Positions 42,020 through 52,822 of a stretch of 64,000 bases of DNA are shown here, one piece after another. The position numbers were made by a program, and so were the translations under genes. The stretch lies in assembly GCF_007556815.1 (NCBI RefSeq), contig NZ_CP041745.1:3883001-3947000 (forward strand), given 5' to 3'. A model generated the notes under the pieces. That model saw only the letters and a program-made list of their open reading frames with translations. It had not been told where the DNA came from and did not search any database. The stretch's first letter is position 1. Each line of letters starts with the position of its first letter. Source of the DNA: Paraburkholderia megapolitana. GTDB taxonomy: Bacteria; Pseudomonadota; Gammaproteobacteria; Burkholderiales; Burkholderiaceae.

Positions 42020-43216
42020 TCAGTCCGCCTGCTTGCGCAGGAACGCCGGGATATCGTACGTGTCGACGCCCTTTTCCTGCAGCGCCTGCACATGCGATGC
42101 CGCGGTGTCGCGCGAGGTACGCCATACAGCCGGCGTATCGAGCGCACCGTAATCCGCCGTGCCCGCGTGTTGCGGCGTGTAGGCCGGGTGCTGCATTCCG
42201 CCGATCGGCTGGTTGTCCGTGCCGGTGCGCAGCAGCGTCATCGGTGCGGACTGCTGCTTCTTCGCCGCCCGGCCGAGACCCGTCGCCACCACCGTCACGC
42301 GCAATGCATCGCCCATCGCGTCGTCGTACACCGCACCGAAGATCACCGTCGCGTCTTCCGCGGCGTAGCTCTTGATGGTGTTCATCACTTCGCGCGTTTC
42401 CGACAGACGCAGCGAACGGCTCGACGTGATGTTGACCAGCACGCCGCGTGCTCCCGACAGATCGACGCCTTCCAGCAGCGGGCTCGCCACGGCCTGTTCC
42501 GCCGCGAGACGCGCGCGATCGACGCCGGCAACCGTCGCCGTGCCCATCATCGCCTTGCCCTGCTCACCCATCACCGTCTTCACGTCTTCAAAGTCGACGT
42601 TCACCAGACCGTCGACGTTGATGATTTCGGCAATACCGGCCACTGCATTGTTCAGAACGTCGTCTGCGCACTGGAAGCACTTGTCCATCTCGGCATCGTC
42701 GCCCATCACCTCGAACAGCTTGTCGTTCAGAACGACGATCAGCGAGTCGACGTGATCCTCCAGTTGCTGCGAACCTGCCTCGGCAACACGCATGCGCTTG
42801 CCGCCTTCGAATTCGAACGGCTTGCTGACCACGCCGACCGTCAGAATCCCCATTTCCTTGGCGATCTGCGCGACGACCGGAGCAGCCCCCGTTCCCGTGC
42901 CGCCACCCATGCCTGCGGTGATGAACACCATGTGCGCGCCGCGCAGTGCGTCTGCGATACGCTCACGGGCTTCTTCCGCTGCCGCGCGGCCCATTTCCGG
43001 CTTGGCTCCAGCGCCCAGACCCGTGTTACCGAGCTGGATCACCGCGGATGCACGCGAACGCGACAGTGCCTGCGCGTCCGTGTTCATCACGATGAAGTCG
43101 ACGCCTTGCACGCCTTTGTTGATCATGTGCTGAACGGCATTGCCGCCAGCGCCACCGACGCCGATCACCTTGATGATCGTGCCGTTGGTTTCGGTTTCCA
43201 GCATCTGGAATTCCAT
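42020..43216 (-). CDS. ftsZ: Cell division GTPase FtsZ
   Basis: The 398-residue tubulin homologue polymerises into the division ring. The tubulin signature GGGTGTG is at residues 104-110, with GVGGAGGNAV and MNTDAQAL earlier. The variable linker ends in the conserved C-terminal peptide YDIPAFLRKQAD that binds FtsA and ZipA. ATG 43216 gives MEFQMLETET; in-frame starts up to 43231 add only a few residues. It is the distal cell-division gene of the cluster, 121 bases after ftsA. Confidence 0.98.
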   Translation of the reverse strand: MEFQMLETETNGTIIKVIGVGGAGGNAVQHMINKGVQGVDFIVMNTDAQALSRSRASAVIQLGNTGLGAGAKPEMGRAAAEEARERIADALRGAHMVFITAGMGGGTGTGAAPVVAQIAKEMGILTVGVVSKPFEFEGGKRMRVAEAGSQQLEDHVDSLIVVLNDKLFEVMGDDAEMDKCFQCADDVLNNAVAGIAEIINVDGLVNVDFEDVKTVMGEQGKAMMGTATVAGVDRARLAAEQAVASPLLEGVDLSGARGVLVNITSSRSLRLSETREVMNTIKSYAAEDATVIFGAVYDDAMGDALRVTVVATGLGRAAKKQQSAPMTLLRTGTDNQPIGGMQHPAYTPQHAGTADYGALDTPAVWRTSRDTAASHVQALQEKGVDTYDIPAFLRKQAD

Positions 43217-43337
43217 TGTTGCCTCCGTCAAGATAAAAAATCGCAGCTACTTCGGCCGTTATTCGGCAGGAGATCGGGCAACCTCCTGTCGCACGCGGGC
43301 CGCCGGCACCCACGCGTATTTCGAAATCGATCGATGC

Positions 43338-44570
43338 CTAGAAGTTGCCGAGGAACCAGTCTTTCATCCGCGTGAAGACCTGTCCCATCGACCCCGATTG
43401 CACCGCCACCTTGCGACCGCGCATCCGTTGCGACCGGCCTTCGACGAGCAGCCCCATCGCCGTCGAATAGCGCGGATTGCGCACCACGTCTGCCAGACCG
43501 CCCGCATACTCCGGCACGCCGATGCGCACCGGCTTCAGGAAAATGTCCTCGCCGAGCTCGACCATGCCCGGCATCATCGCGGCGCCCCCGGTCAGCACGA
43601 CGCCGGAGCTCAGCAGTTCTTCGTAACCCGACTCGCGCACCACCTGCTGCACAAGCGAAAACAGTTCTTCGACACGCGGCTCGACCACCGCCGCCAGCGC
43701 CTGGCGCGACAAGGTGCGCGGACCGCGCTCGCCAAGCCCCGGCACTTCGATCATCTCGTCCGGATCGGCAAGCGCCTGCTTCGCGATGCCGTAGCTCACC
43801 TTGATGTCTTCCGCATCCGGCGTCGGCGTGCGCAGCGCCATCGCGATGTCGCTCGTGATCTGATCGCCGGCAATCGGAATCACCGCGGTATGGCGAATTG
43901 CGCCTTCACTGAAAATCGCGATGTCCGTCGTGCCGCCGCCGATATCGACGAGCACTACGCCGAGTTCCTTCTCGTCTTCCGTCAGCACCGCCAGCGACGA
44001 CGCGAGCGGTTGCAGGATCAGATCGTTCACTTCGAGCCCGCAGCGGCGCACGCACTTGACGATGTTCTGCGCCGCGCTCACCGCGCCCGTCACGATGTGC
44101 ACCTTCACTTCGAGGCGGATGCCGCTCATGCCGATCGGCTCGCGCACATCTTCCTGGCCGTCGATGATGAATTCCTGCGTCAGGATGTGCAGCACCTGCT
44201 GATCGGTCGGAATGTTGATCGCCTTCGCGGTCTCGATCACGCGCGCCACATCGGTCTGCGTAACTTCCTTTTCCTTGATCGCCACCATGCCGCTCGAATT
44301 GAAGCTGCGGATATGGCTACCGGCGATCCCGGTGAACACATTCGTGATCTTGCAGTCAGCCATCAGCTCGGCCTCTTCGAGCGCCCGCTGAATAGACTGC
44401 ACCGTGGCCTCGATGTTCACCACGACGCCTTTTTTGAGCCCTTTCGACTCGCTCTGGCCGAGACCGATCACCTCGTAGTGACCTTCGCCTTTCAACTCGG
44501 CAACGATGGCCACGACCTTCGCGGTCCCGATGTCGAGGGCGACCAGTAGATCTTTGTAGTCTTTGCTCAT
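43338..44570 (-). CDS. ftsA: Cell division protein FtsA
   Basis: The 410-residue actin-like ATPase anchors FtsZ to the membrane. It begins KDYKDLLVALDIGTAKVVAIVAEL (phosphate 1), with LVDIGGGTTDIAIF (phosphate 2) and VVLTGGAAMMPGM (adenosine loop). The C-terminal MKDWFLGNF is the amphipathic membrane-targeting helix. It lies 24 bases after ftsQ. Confidence 0.98.
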   Translation of the reverse strand: MSKDYKDLLVALDIGTAKVVAIVAELKGEGHYEVIGLGQSESKGLKKGVVVNIEATVQSIQRALEEAELMADCKITNVFTGIAGSHIRSFNSSGMVAIKEKEVTQTDVARVIETAKAINIPTDQQVLHILTQEFIIDGQEDVREPIGMSGIRLEVKVHIVTGAVSAAQNIVKCVRRCGLEVNDLILQPLASSLAVLTEDEKELGVVLVDIGGGTTDIAIFSEGAIRHTAVIPIAGDQITSDIAMALRTPTPDAEDIKVSYGIAKQALADPDEMIEVPGLGERGPRTLSRQALAAVVEPRVEELFSLVQQVVRESGYEELLSSGVVLTGGAAMMPGMVELGEDIFLKPVRIGVPEYAGGLADVVRNPRYSTAMGLLVEGRSQRMRGRKVAVQSGSMGQVFTRMKDWFLGNF

Positions 44571-44594
44571 AGCGTGCTCATTGCGTGTGATGTT

Positions 44595-45350
44595 TCATTG
44601 TTTCTTGCCCTTGTCGGGTTCGCTTAGAAAGCGCATACCTGCTGCGCGAATCGCGAAACCGTTCGGATAGCGCAAGTCCGCATACTCGATATCCTTCCCC
44701 CATCGTTGCGTCACCGCCGACCATGCCGCCGTCAGCCGGCGGCTGCGATCGAAGAGCGTGTCCTGATTGCGTTCGCGCCCGAGTTCCACCTGCATGCCGT
44801 TCGACAGCTTCACCGTCCATGCGTAGCGCGGCGACAGCGTGACTTCGTCGGGCGTCACGCCCAGCGGCGCAAACCATTTCGTGAAGTCGCGATACCGCGC
44901 GACCACTTCCTTCGCCGTGCCGTCCGGACCGTCGAACGCCGGCAGGTCCTGGTCGAGTTCGCCCTGGTTCGCCGTGAACAGATCGCCGTCCACGCTGACC
45001 AGTTGATCGCTGCCCCACGTTCCCAGCGGTTTGTACTCTTCGAGCGTGACAGCCAGCGCGTTCGGCCATACACGCCGCACGCTCGCGTGCCGCACCCACG
45101 GCATCTGTTCGAACGCCTGCCGCGCGCTATCGAGATCGACGGTGAAGAAGTTGCCCTTCAACCGTCCGACGACGCCCGCGCGCACCGTCGGCGCATTGAT
45201 ATGCTCGACATCGCCGTCGATCAGAATCTCGTGCAGCGCGAAGTTCGGCCGCTGGATCAACCAGTACGCACCCGCCGCCAGCAGCACGAGCAGCAACAAC
45301 GCGTGTAGCGCGTTGGCGGCGAGGTTGAGCTGGCGTACGTTGTTCCACAT
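44595..45350 (-). CDS. ftsQ: Cell division protein FtsQ
   Basis: The 251-residue bitopic protein has a short cytoplasmic N-terminus, one membrane helix (LAANALHALLLLVLLAAGAYWLI), a POTRA domain (FALHEILIDGDVEHINAPTVRAG) and the beta domain with WVRHASVRRVWPNALAVTLEEYKP. It bridges FtsL-FtsB to the rest of the divisome. Length is typical. It follows ddl by 9 bases. Confidence 0.96.
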   Translation of the reverse strand: MWNNVRQLNLAANALHALLLLVLLAAGAYWLIQRPNFALHEILIDGDVEHINAPTVRAGVVGRLKGNFFTVDLDSARQAFEQMPWVRHASVRRVWPNALAVTLEEYKPLGTWGSDQLVSVDGDLFTANQGELDQDLPAFDGPDGTAKEVVARYRDFTKWFAPLGVTPDEVTLSPRYAWTVKLSNGMQVELGRERNQDTLFDRSRRLTAAWSAVTQRWGKDIEYADLRYPNGFAIRAAGMRFLSEPDKGKKQ

Positions 45351-45359
45351 GTCGTTCGA

Positions 45360-46301
45360 TCAATCCTTCAAGGTCAGCGACAGGATCTTCACCACCAGAT
45401 CCCGGTAGCTGATGCCGACCGAGCGCGCCGCTTTCGGCGGCAGCGAATGGTCGGTCATGCCCGGCGCCGTATTCACTTCGAGAAAGTACGGGTTGCCGCC
45501 GGCATCCAGCATGAAATCGGCGCGGCCCCAGTCGGTGCAGCCGAGCACGTCGAACGCGCGGCGCGCCAGCTTCTTCAGCTTCGCTTCGGCGTCCGGCGCA
45601 ACGCCGCACGGAATCAGATACTGCGTCGTATCGAGGATGTACTTCGCGTCGTAGTCGTAGAACTCGCCGGCAGGCACGATGCGGATCAGTGGCAAGTCGA
45701 GATCGCCGGCGATGCATGCGGTGTACTCGCCGCCGCCTTCGATGCTTTTCTCCACCAGCACGATCGTGTCGTACTTCGCCGCTTCCGCCAGTGCGGGCGG
45801 TAACGCGTCTGCGCTTTTCACCTTGATCACCGCGACGCTCGAGCCTTCGCTTGCCGGTTTCACGAACAGCGGCAGACCGAGCTTCGCGACGATCTCCGGC
45901 GCGCGCGCCGCAAAGTCGTCGCCGCGCAGCACCGTTTCGAACGGCGGCGTCGGAATGCCGAGCTGCTGCCACACGAGCTTGGTGCGGAACTTGTCGAGCC
46001 CGAGCGCCGAACCGAGCACGCCGGTGCCCGTATAGCGAATGCCGTAGAAATCGAGCGCGCCCTGGATCTGGCCGTTTTCGCCATACCCACCGTGCAGCGC
46101 ATTGAACGCACGTACGAAACCTTCATCTTTCAGCGCGCCGAGCGGCCGCTCGGACGGATCGAACGGATGCGCGTCGATGCCGGCCTCGCGCAATCCCTGC
46201 AGCACGAGGCGACCGGAATTGAGCGACACTTCGCGCTCGGCGGACACGCCGCCAAACAGGACCGCAACCTTGCCGAACTGCTTCGGATCGATACCGCTCA
46301 T
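45360..46301 (-). CDS. ddl: D-alanine-D-alanine ligase
   Basis: The 313-residue ATP-grasp enzyme makes the D-Ala-D-Ala dipeptide of peptidoglycan. It shows [35 protein letters not shown], and the C-terminal [20 protein letters not shown] with the ATP and substrate ligands. This is the DdlB form, located within dcw between murC and ftsQ. ATG 46301 overlaps the murC stop by 4 bases. Confidence 0.97.
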   Translation of the reverse strand: MSGIDPKQFGKVAVLFGGVSAEREVSLNSGRLVLQGLREAGIDAHPFDPSERPLGALKDEGFVRAFNALHGGYGENGQIQGALDFYGIRYTGTGVLGSALGLDKFRTKLVWQQLGIPTPPFETVLRGDDFAARAPEIVAKLGLPLFVKPASEGSSVAVIKVKSADALPPALAEAAKYDTIVLVEKSIEGGGEYTACIAGDLDLPLIRIVPAGEFYDYDAKYILDTTQYLIPCGVAPDAEAKLKKLARRAFDVLGCTDWGRADFMLDAGGNPYFLEVNTAPGMTDHSLPPKAARSVGISYRDLVVKILSLTLKD

Positions 46302-47704
46302 TTCACACCTTCCGTTTGCGCAAGCCGACCCGGCACGCCGCCGATCGAACCCGCTCCCATCGTAATCACCACATCGCCGTCGCGTACGACTGTCGCCAGC
46401 GCGTCAGGCACTTCATCGACTGTCTCGACGAATACTGGTTCAACTTTGCCCGCCACCCGGATCGCTCGCGCGAGCGCGCGGCCATCGGCGGCGACGATCG
46501 GCGCTTCGCCTGCGGCGTAGACCTCGGTGAGCACGAGTGCATCGACAGTCGACAGCACTTTCACGAAATCCTCGAAGCAGTCGCGTGTGCGCGTGAAGCG
46601 GTGCGGCTGGAATGCCAGCACGAGCCGGCGGTCGGGGAAGGCGCCGCGCGCCGCTGCGACCGTCGCCGCCATTTCGACCGGGTGATGGCCGTAGTCGTCG
46701 ACCAGCGTGTAGCTGCCGCCTGCCTTGTTATCCGCGGGGATCGGCACTTCGCCGTAACGCTGGAAGCGCCGGCCCACGCCGTTGAAATCGGCGAGCGCGC
46801 GCTGGATGTCCGCGTCCTTCACTTCGAGTTCGGTCGCGATCGCGATCGCCGCCAGCGCGTTCTGCACGTTGTGCGTCCCGGGCAGGTTCAGCACGATATC
46901 GAGCGGCGCCGCGTCCTCGCGCATCGTCGTGAAATGCATCTTGCCGTCGCGCGCGACGACGTTCACCGCGCGCACCTGCGCGTCCGGCGCGAAGCCGTAG
47001 CGGATGATCGGCTTCGAGACGAACGGCAGGATCTCCTTCACGTTCGGATCGTCGACGCACAGCACGGCGATGCCGTAGAACGGCAACCGGTGCGTGAACT
47101 CGATGAACGCCTGCTTGAGCCGCGCGAAGTCGTGACCGTAGGTGTCCATGTGATCGGCATCGATATTCGTGATGACTTCGATCACTGGGAACAGGTTCAG
47201 GAACGACGCGTCGGACTCGTCCGCTTCGGCGACGATGAAGTCGCCGGTACCGAGCCGTGCATTCGCGCCCGCGCTGATCAGACGGCCACCGATCACGAAG
47301 GTCGGATCGAGCCCGCCCGCGGCGAGCACGCTCGCGACAAGCGAGGTCGTCGTAGTCTTGCCATGCGTACCGGCAATCGCGATGCCCTGCTTCAAGCGCA
47401 TCAGTTCCGCGAGCATCACCGCGCGCGGCACGATTGGAATGCGCCGGTGACGCGCAGCCAGCACTTCCGGGTTGTCGCTGCGCACGGCCGTCGACACGAC
47501 GACTGCATTCGCCCCTTCGATGTTCGCTTCGTCGTGGCCGATCGCGACCTTCGCGCCGAGTGCGGCCAGCCGGTCGGTCACCGCGTTACGCGTGAGATCG
47601 GAACCGCTCACGTGATAGCCGAGGTTGACGAGCACTTCGGCGATGCCGCTCATCCCCGCGCCGCCGATCCCGACAAAATGGATATGTTTGACGATGTGTT
47701 TCAT
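46298..47704 (-). CDS. murC: UDP-N-acetylmuramate-L-alanine ligase
   Basis: The 468-residue ligase adds L-Ala to UDP-MurNAc. It has the N-terminal UDP-binding [20 protein letters not shown] loop [15 protein letters not shown], the catalytic [11 protein letters not shown] and the C-terminal [13 protein letters not shown] typical of MurC. ATG 47704 overlaps the murG stop by 4 bases and its own stop overlaps ddl. Confidence 0.98.
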   Translation of the reverse strand: MKHIVKHIHFVGIGGAGMSGIAEVLVNLGYHVSGSDLTRNAVTDRLAALGAKVAIGHDEANIEGANAVVVSTAVRSDNPEVLAARHRRIPIVPRAVMLAELMRLKQGIAIAGTHGKTTTTSLVASVLAAGGLDPTFVIGGRLISAGANARLGTGDFIVAEADESDASFLNLFPVIEVITNIDADHMDTYGHDFARLKQAFIEFTHRLPFYGIAVLCVDDPNVKEILPFVSKPIIRYGFAPDAQVRAVNVVARDGKMHFTTMREDAAPLDIVLNLPGTHNVQNALAAIAIATELEVKDADIQRALADFNGVGRRFQRYGEVPIPADNKAGGSYTLVDDYGHHPVEMAATVAAARGAFPDRRLVLAFQPHRFTRTRDCFEDFVKVLSTVDALVLTEVYAAGEAPIVAADGRALARAIRVAGKVEPVFVETVDEVPDALATVVRDGDVVITMGAGSIGGVPGRLAQTEGVK

Positions 47705-48816
47705 TGCTTTCCTTGCGGGCTCGTACTCGGGAGCCCACCGGCCACAGTGGCGCAGATCTGCGCGACCTGTTCGGTGGCATCGGGTTTCGCGAGCGAGCGC
47801 GAACGCTCTGCCATGACCGCGAGTTTTTCCCGGGTCTGGCTGCGCAACCAGTCGGCGAGCGTTTCCGCCGTCAGGTCGCGTTGCTGTACGACCAGCGCCG
47901 CGCCGTGATCGGCGAGAAACGCTGCGTTAGTGGTCTGGTGATCGTCGACGGCGTAGGGGAACGGCACGAAGAACGCGGCCACGCCCACTGCGGCGATCTC
48001 GGAGACCGTCATCGCGCCCGAACGGCAGATCACGAGATCGGCGTTGCCGTAGGCAGCCGTCATGTCGTCGATGAACGGCACCAGTTGCACGTCTTCGCCC
48101 GGCGTGAAGCCCGCTTCCGCGTAGTTCGAACGCAGCACGTCGATGTGCTTCGCGCCCGCCTGATGCACGACGCGCGGCCGTTCATGCGGTGCAAGCTGCG
48201 CGAGCGCACGTGGCACGACTTCGTTGAGCGCGGCCGCGCCGAGGCTGCCGCCCACTACAAGCAGATTCAGCGGGCCGCTGCGCGCGGCATAACGTGTTTG
48301 CGGAGCGGCCGCGTGAGTCAGTTCGTCGCGGATCGGATTGCCGGTCCATTCTGCATGCGGCAGCGCACCGGGGAACGCGACGAGCACGCGCTTCGCGAGC
48401 CGTGCGAGCACCTTGTTCGCGAGGCCAGCGATCGAGTTCTGTTCGTGCAGCACCAGCGGACGGCCAGATAGTGCAGTCATCAGGCCAGCCGGAAACGTGA
48501 TGTAGCCGCCCATGCCGAGTACGACATCCGGCTTCACGCGACGCAGCACCGACAGGCTTTGCGCACACGCGCGCAGCAGGTTAACGGGCAGCATCAAGCG
48601 GGTTTTCATGCCTTTGCCGCGCAATCCGCCGAAGCGCACGTATTCCATCGCGATGCCGTGCTTCGGCACCAGCGTCGCTTCCATACCCGCCGGGTTGCCG
48701 AGCCAGACGACATTCCAGCCCTGCGACTGCATCCGATGCGCGACCGCGAGCCCCGGGAAGACGTGCCCCCCGGTGCCACCGGCCATCACCATCAGCGTGC
48801 GCGCAGCGACGCTCAT
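47701..48816 (-). CDS. murG: Undecaprenyl-PP-MurNAc-pentapeptide GlcNAc transferase
   Basis: The 371-residue peripheral membrane GT28 enzyme converts lipid I to lipid II. The N-terminal G-loop is [19 protein letters not shown], the second G-loop [17 protein letters not shown], and the C-terminal UDP-GlcNAc site [15 protein letters not shown]. It overlaps ftsW and murC by 4 bases each. Confidence 0.98.
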   Translation of the reverse strand: MSVAARTLMVMAGGTGGHVFPGLAVAHRMQSQGWNVVWLGNPAGMEATLVPKHGIAMEYVRFGGLRGKGMKTRLMLPVNLLRACAQSLSVLRRVKPDVVLGMGGYITFPAGLMTALSGRPLVLHEQNSIAGLANKVLARLAKRVLVAFPGALPHAEWTGNPIRDELTHAAAPQTRYAARSGPLNLLVVGGSLGAAALNEVVPRALAQLAPHERPRVVHQAGAKHIDVLRSNYAEAGFTPGEDVQLVPFIDDMTAAYGNADLVICRSGAMTVSEIAAVGVAAFFVPFPYAVDDHQTTNAAFLADHGAALVVQQRDLTAETLADWLRSQTREKLAVMAERSRSLAKPDATEQVAQICATVAGGLPSTSPQGKQ

Positions 48817-50093
48817 ACCTTGCCCCCACGCATCAGTACACGGTTCTCGTAGTCGACGCGCATCAGCAACGCGATCGCAACGCAGTTCAGCAGAATGCCC
48901 GAGCCGCCATAACTAACGAGCGGCAGAGTCAGCCCCTTGGTCGGCAGCAGGCCCAGGTTCACACCCATATTGATGAACGTCTGCGCACCGAACCAGATGC
49001 CGACGCCCTTCGCGACGAGCCCGGCAAACGTGCGATCGAGTGCGAGCGCCTGGCGGCCGATCTCGAACGAGCGCCGCACGATCCAGTAGAACATCAGGAT
49101 CACGACCAGCACGCCGATAAAACCGAGTTCTTCGCCGATCACCGCGAGGATGAAGTCGGTATGCGCTTCCGGCAGATAGTTGAGCTTTTCGACGCTGCCG
49201 CCAAGCCCTACGCCAAACCATTCGCCGCGACCGAAGGCGATCAGCGAGTGAGTCAACTGATACGCCTTGCCCTGCGCGTAGCGGTCGTCCCACGGATCGA
49301 GATACGCGAAGATCCGCTCGCGACGCCACGGCGAGGCCCACACCAGCAAGCTGAAGGTACCGACCGCCGTCGCGACAAGGCCGCCGAACAGCTTGCCGTT
49401 CACGCCGCCGAGGAACAGCACGCCCATCGCGATCGCCGCGATCACCATAAAGGCGCCCATGTCCGGCTCGAGCAGCAGCAACGCGCCCACCACGCCAACT
49501 GCAACCGCCATCGGCATGAAGCCTTTCGCGAAGCTGTGCATGTACTCCTGCTTGCGCACCGTGTAGTTGGCCGCGTAGATCGTCACCGCGAGTTTCATGA
49601 TCTCCGACGGCTGCATGTTCGTGATGCCGAGCGGAATCCAGCGCCGCGCACCGTTCACGCCTTTGCCGACGTGCGGAATCAGCACGATCACCAGCGTGAG
49701 CAGCGCGAGCAGGAAGAGCTTCGGCGCGTACTTGTCCCACGTCGAGATCGGAATCCGGAACGCGATCACACCGACCACCGAACCCATCACCACGAAGACG
49801 ATCTGCCGCACGAGAAATGCATAGTCGCGATAAGACGCGTACTTCGGCGAATCGGGCATCGCGATCGACGCCGAGTACACCATCACGATGCCGAGCCCGA
49901 GCAGCGCGATCACGACCCACAGCAATGAGTGGTCGTAATCGAGCATGCGCGAGCGCAACGGACGAACGCCGTTAACCGCGCTCGCAAGACCACTCGCCGT
50001 CGCGCGACCGCCGCTGCGTCCCGCAGTAGCAGCTTCACCGACCGAGCCGCGTTGCCCGGCAAGCCGCGAGCCGAAACGTTCGGACCAGCTCAT
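48813..50093 (-). CDS. ftsW: SEDS glycosyltransferase FtsW
   Basis: The 426-residue multispanning SEDS protein polymerises septal glycan with FtsI. About ten membrane helices are present, with SEDS hallmarks [24 protein letters not shown] and [15 protein letters not shown]. It has a cytoplasmic N-terminal tail of about 49 residues ([17 protein letters not shown]) before [13 protein letters not shown] 50093 overlaps the murD stop by 4 bases, which fixes this start over the longer frame running to 50768 inside murD. Confidence 0.96.
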   Translation of the reverse strand: MSWSERFGSRLAGQRGSVGEAATAGRSGGRATASGLASAVNGVRPLRSRMLDYDHSLLWVVIALLGLGIVMVYSASIAMPDSPKYASYRDYAFLVRQIVFVVMGSVVGVIAFRIPISTWDKYAPKLFLLALLTLVIVLIPHVGKGVNGARRWIPLGITNMQPSEIMKLAVTIYAANYTVRKQEYMHSFAKGFMPMAVAVGVVGALLLLEPDMGAFMVIAAIAMGVLFLGGVNGKLFGGLVATAVGTFSLLVWASPWRRERIFAYLDPWDDRYAQGKAYQLTHSLIAFGRGEWFGVGLGGSVEKLNYLPEAHTDFILAVIGEELGFIGVLVVILMFYWIVRRSFEIGRQALALDRTFAGLVAKGVGIWFGAQTFINMGVNLGLLPTKGLTLPLVSYGGSGILLNCVAIALLMRVDYENRVLMRGGKV

Positions 50094-51604
50094 AGCATCG
50101 TCCCCCGTTCTGCAGCGATGTCTTCGACCGTGCTGCGGAAGACCGCCGCACGATGCGCATACCCCGTAAACATGTCGAAACTCGCGCAGGCCGGCGACAG
50201 CAACACGGCGTCGCCAGGTTGAGCGAGTGCGCTTGCGGCGCGCGTGGCTTCTTTGAGCGTCGCGTGATCGGCGAGCGGGATGCCGGTATCGGCGAGCGCT
50301 GCGCGAATGTGCGGCGCGTCGCGGCCGATCAGCATCACGGCGCGGCACCAGCGCGTCACCGGCTCGGCGAGCGGCTCGAACTCCTGACCCTTGCCGTCGC
50401 CGCCCGCGATCAGCACCGTGCGCTGTGCGAGACCGTCGAGCGCAGCAACCGTTGCGCCGACATTGGTGCCCTTGCTGTCGTCGACATAGTCGATGCCTTC
50501 GATCGACGCGATCAATTCCACACGATGCGGCTCGCCACGATACTCGCGCAGACCGTGCAGCAGCGGCGCACCCGGCAGACCGATCGCGCGGGCGAGCGCA
50601 AACGCGGCCAGCGCGTTCGCCGCGTTGTGCAGACCGCGGATGCGCAGCGCGTCGGCGGGCATCAGGCGCTTCAGGCCGATGTCCGCGGGTGCTACCGGAT
50701 CGTTCTTGCGGCGGCGCGTCGGTTGAGGCTCGTCGGATGCATCGCGGTCGTGCGCTTCGACTAGCCACTGCATCCCGTTGTCGCGCAGCAAGCCGTAGTC
50801 GCCGTTGCGGGTCGGCTCGTTCAGGCCGAACGTCACCGTCGGCACTGCATGTCCCGCGTTGGGTGCAAGCGCCATCACGCGCGCATCGTCGCGATTCAGC
50901 ACGCGCACGGTATTCGGCCCGAAGATACGGCCCTTGGCCGCCGCGTACGCATCGAGGCCGCCGTGCCAGTCCAGATGGTCCTGCGTGATGTTCAGCACGA
51001 CCGCTGCGTCCGGTGCAAAAGTGTGCGCAGTTTCCAGCTGGAAGCTCGACAGTTCGAGCACCCAGATGTCGGGCAGCGCGGTGTTATCGATTGCTTCGGC
51101 GAGTTTGTCGAGCGCGGCCGGGCTGATGTTGCCCGCCACCGCGACCTTCTTGCCGGCGCGTTCGCACAGCAGGCCAGTCAGGCTCGTCGTCGTGGTCTTG
51201 CCGTTGGTGCCGGTAATCGCGATCACCTTCGGCGCGTAGCCGCTCTCGCCGAGCGTCTTCAGTGCCTGGGCGAAGAATTCGAGTTCGCCCCAGACCGGAA
51301 TGTCGCGCTCGCGCGCAGCGGCGATCAGCGGCAGGAGATCGGCGGCGAGCGGCGACAGGCCGGGGCTAATGGCAACCAGTTCGACACCTTCGAGCAGCGC
51401 CGTCGAAAACGCACCGCCAATGAACTCGGCATCGACGCCGTGCGCTTCGAGCCCGGACAGGTTCGGCGGCACCTCGCGCGTATCGGCAACGCGCAGCCGG
51501 CACCCGTGGCGCGCGCACCAGCGCGCCATCGCGAGACCCGATTCCCCGAGTCCCAGCACGAGCACCATCGGCTTTTGCCGATCCCGAAACTTCTCGCCAA
51601 ACAT
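50090..51604 (-). CDS. murD: UDP-N-acetylmuramoylalanine-D-glutamate ligase
   Basis: The 504-residue ligase adds D-Glu. The N-terminal part has [21 protein letters not shown], the ATP loop is [17 protein letters not shown], and the C-terminal Mur ligase motifs include [25 protein letters not shown] and [15 protein letters not shown]. It is longer than E. coli MurD (438) because of loops around NPV-type segments (residues about 285-305). It follows mraY by 30 bases. Confidence 0.97.
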   Translation of the reverse strand: MFGEKFRDRQKPMVLVLGLGESGLAMARWCARHGCRLRVADTREVPPNLSGLEAHGVDAEFIGGAFSTALLEGVELVAISPGLSPLAADLLPLIAAARERDIPVWGELEFFAQALKTLGESGYAPKVIAITGTNGKTTTTSLTGLLCERAGKKVAVAGNISPAALDKLAEAIDNTALPDIWVLELSSFQLETAHTFAPDAAVVLNITQDHLDWHGGLDAYAAAKGRIFGPNTVRVLNRDDARVMALAPNAGHAVPTVTFGLNEPTRNGDYGLLRDNGMQWLVEAHDRDASDEPQPTRRRKNDPVAPADIGLKRLMPADALRIRGLHNAANALAAFALARAIGLPGAPLLHGLREYRGEPHRVELIASIEGIDYVDDSKGTNVGATVAALDGLAQRTVLIAGGDGKGQEFEPLAEPVTRWCRAVMLIGRDAPHIRAALADTGIPLADHATLKEATRAASALAQPGDAVLLSPACASFDMFTGYAHRAAVFRSTVEDIAAERGTML

Positions 51605-51634
51605 CCGTGCTTCCCCTTTCTTTCCTGCTACCGC

Positions 51635-52804
51635 TTAACGCAACTTGAGCGTGGACAAACCGAACAGACACAGCATCAGCGTGATGATCCAGAAACGCAC
51701 GACGACCTGCGTCTCTTTCCATCCCGACAGTTCGAAATGATGATGCAGCGGTGCCATCTTGAAGATGCGCCGCCCTTCGCCGTAACGGCGCTTCGTATAT
51801 TTGAACCACGTGACCTGCAGCATCACCGAGAGCGTCTCGGCGACGAAAATTCCGCCCATGATGAACAGCACGATTTCCTGGCGCACGATCACGGCCACCG
51901 TGCCGAGCGCGCCGCCCAGCGCAAGTGCGCCGACATCGCCCATGAAAACCTGCGCGGGGTGCGTGTTGTACCAGAGAAACGCGAGTCCCGCGCCACCCAT
52001 TGCCGAACAAAAGATCAATAGCTCGCCGGCGCCTGGGATGTGCGGGAACAACAGATACTTCGAATACACCGCGCTACCCATCACATACGCGAACACACCG
52101 AGCGATGCGCCGACCAGCACGACCGGCATGATGACGAGGCCGTCGAGCCCGTCGGTCAGATTCACCGCGTTGCTCGCGCCGACGATGACGAGATACGTCA
52201 GCACGATGAAACCCCATACGCCAAGCGGATAGCTGATCGACTTGACGAACGGCAGCATCAGGTCGGCGCGCGCGGGTAGCCCCATCGACAGACCGCTTCT
52301 CACCCATGCCATGAACAGATCGAACACACGCACGTTGCTCGCCTCGGACACGCTGAACGCGAGATACACCGCGGCGAACAGGCCGATCACCGACTGCCAG
52401 AAATACTTCTCGCGCGACGACATGCCGCGCGGGTCCTTGTAGACCACCTTGCGATAGTCGTCGACCCAGCCGATCACCCCGAAGCCGAACGTGACGAGCA
52501 TCACGATCCAGATGAAGCGGTTGGTCAGGTCGCCCCACAGCAGCGTCGAAACCGCGATACCGATCAGGATCAGCACACCGCCCATCGTCGGCGTGCCGGA
52601 TTTCACGAGGTGCGTTTGCGGGCCGTCCTTGCGCACGGCCTGGCCGACCTTCATCGCGGCGAGCGTACGGATCACCCACGGGCCGCAGACGAGCCCGATC
52701 AACAGCGCGGTGATGGTCGCCATCACCGCACGGAACGTCAGATAACTGAACACGCGCAAGAAGCTTGCGTCATTCTGCAGCCATTGCGCCAGCGCCAGAA
52801 GCAT
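51635..52804 (-). CDS. mraY: Phospho-MurNAc-pentapeptide translocase
   Basis: The 389-residue enzyme with about ten membrane helices makes lipid I from UDP-MurNAc-pentapeptide and undecaprenyl phosphate. It shows [14 protein letters not shown], the catalytic [10 protein letters not shown] and [12 protein letters not shown], and a C-terminal [15 protein letters not shown]. It lies 18 bases downstream of murF. Confidence 0.98.
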   Translation of the reverse strand: MLLALAQWLQNDASFLRVFSYLTFRAVMATITALLIGLVCGPWVIRTLAAMKVGQAVRKDGPQTHLVKSGTPTMGGVLILIGIAVSTLLWGDLTNRFIWIVMLVTFGFGVIGWVDDYRKVVYKDPRGMSSREKYFWQSVIGLFAAVYLAFSVSEASNVRVFDLFMAWVRSGLSMGLPARADLMLPFVKSISYPLGVWGFIVLTYLVIVGASNAVNLTDGLDGLVIMPVVLVGASLGVFAYVMGSAVYSKYLLFPHIPGAGELLIFCSAMGGAGLAFLWYNTHPAQVFMGDVGALALGGALGTVAVIVRQEIVLFIMGGIFVAETLSVMLQVTWFKYTKRRYGEGRRIFKMAPLHHHFELSGWKETQVVVRFWIITLMLCLFGLSTLKLR

Positions 52805-52822
52805 GCTTTCGGTCCTTCTCTT

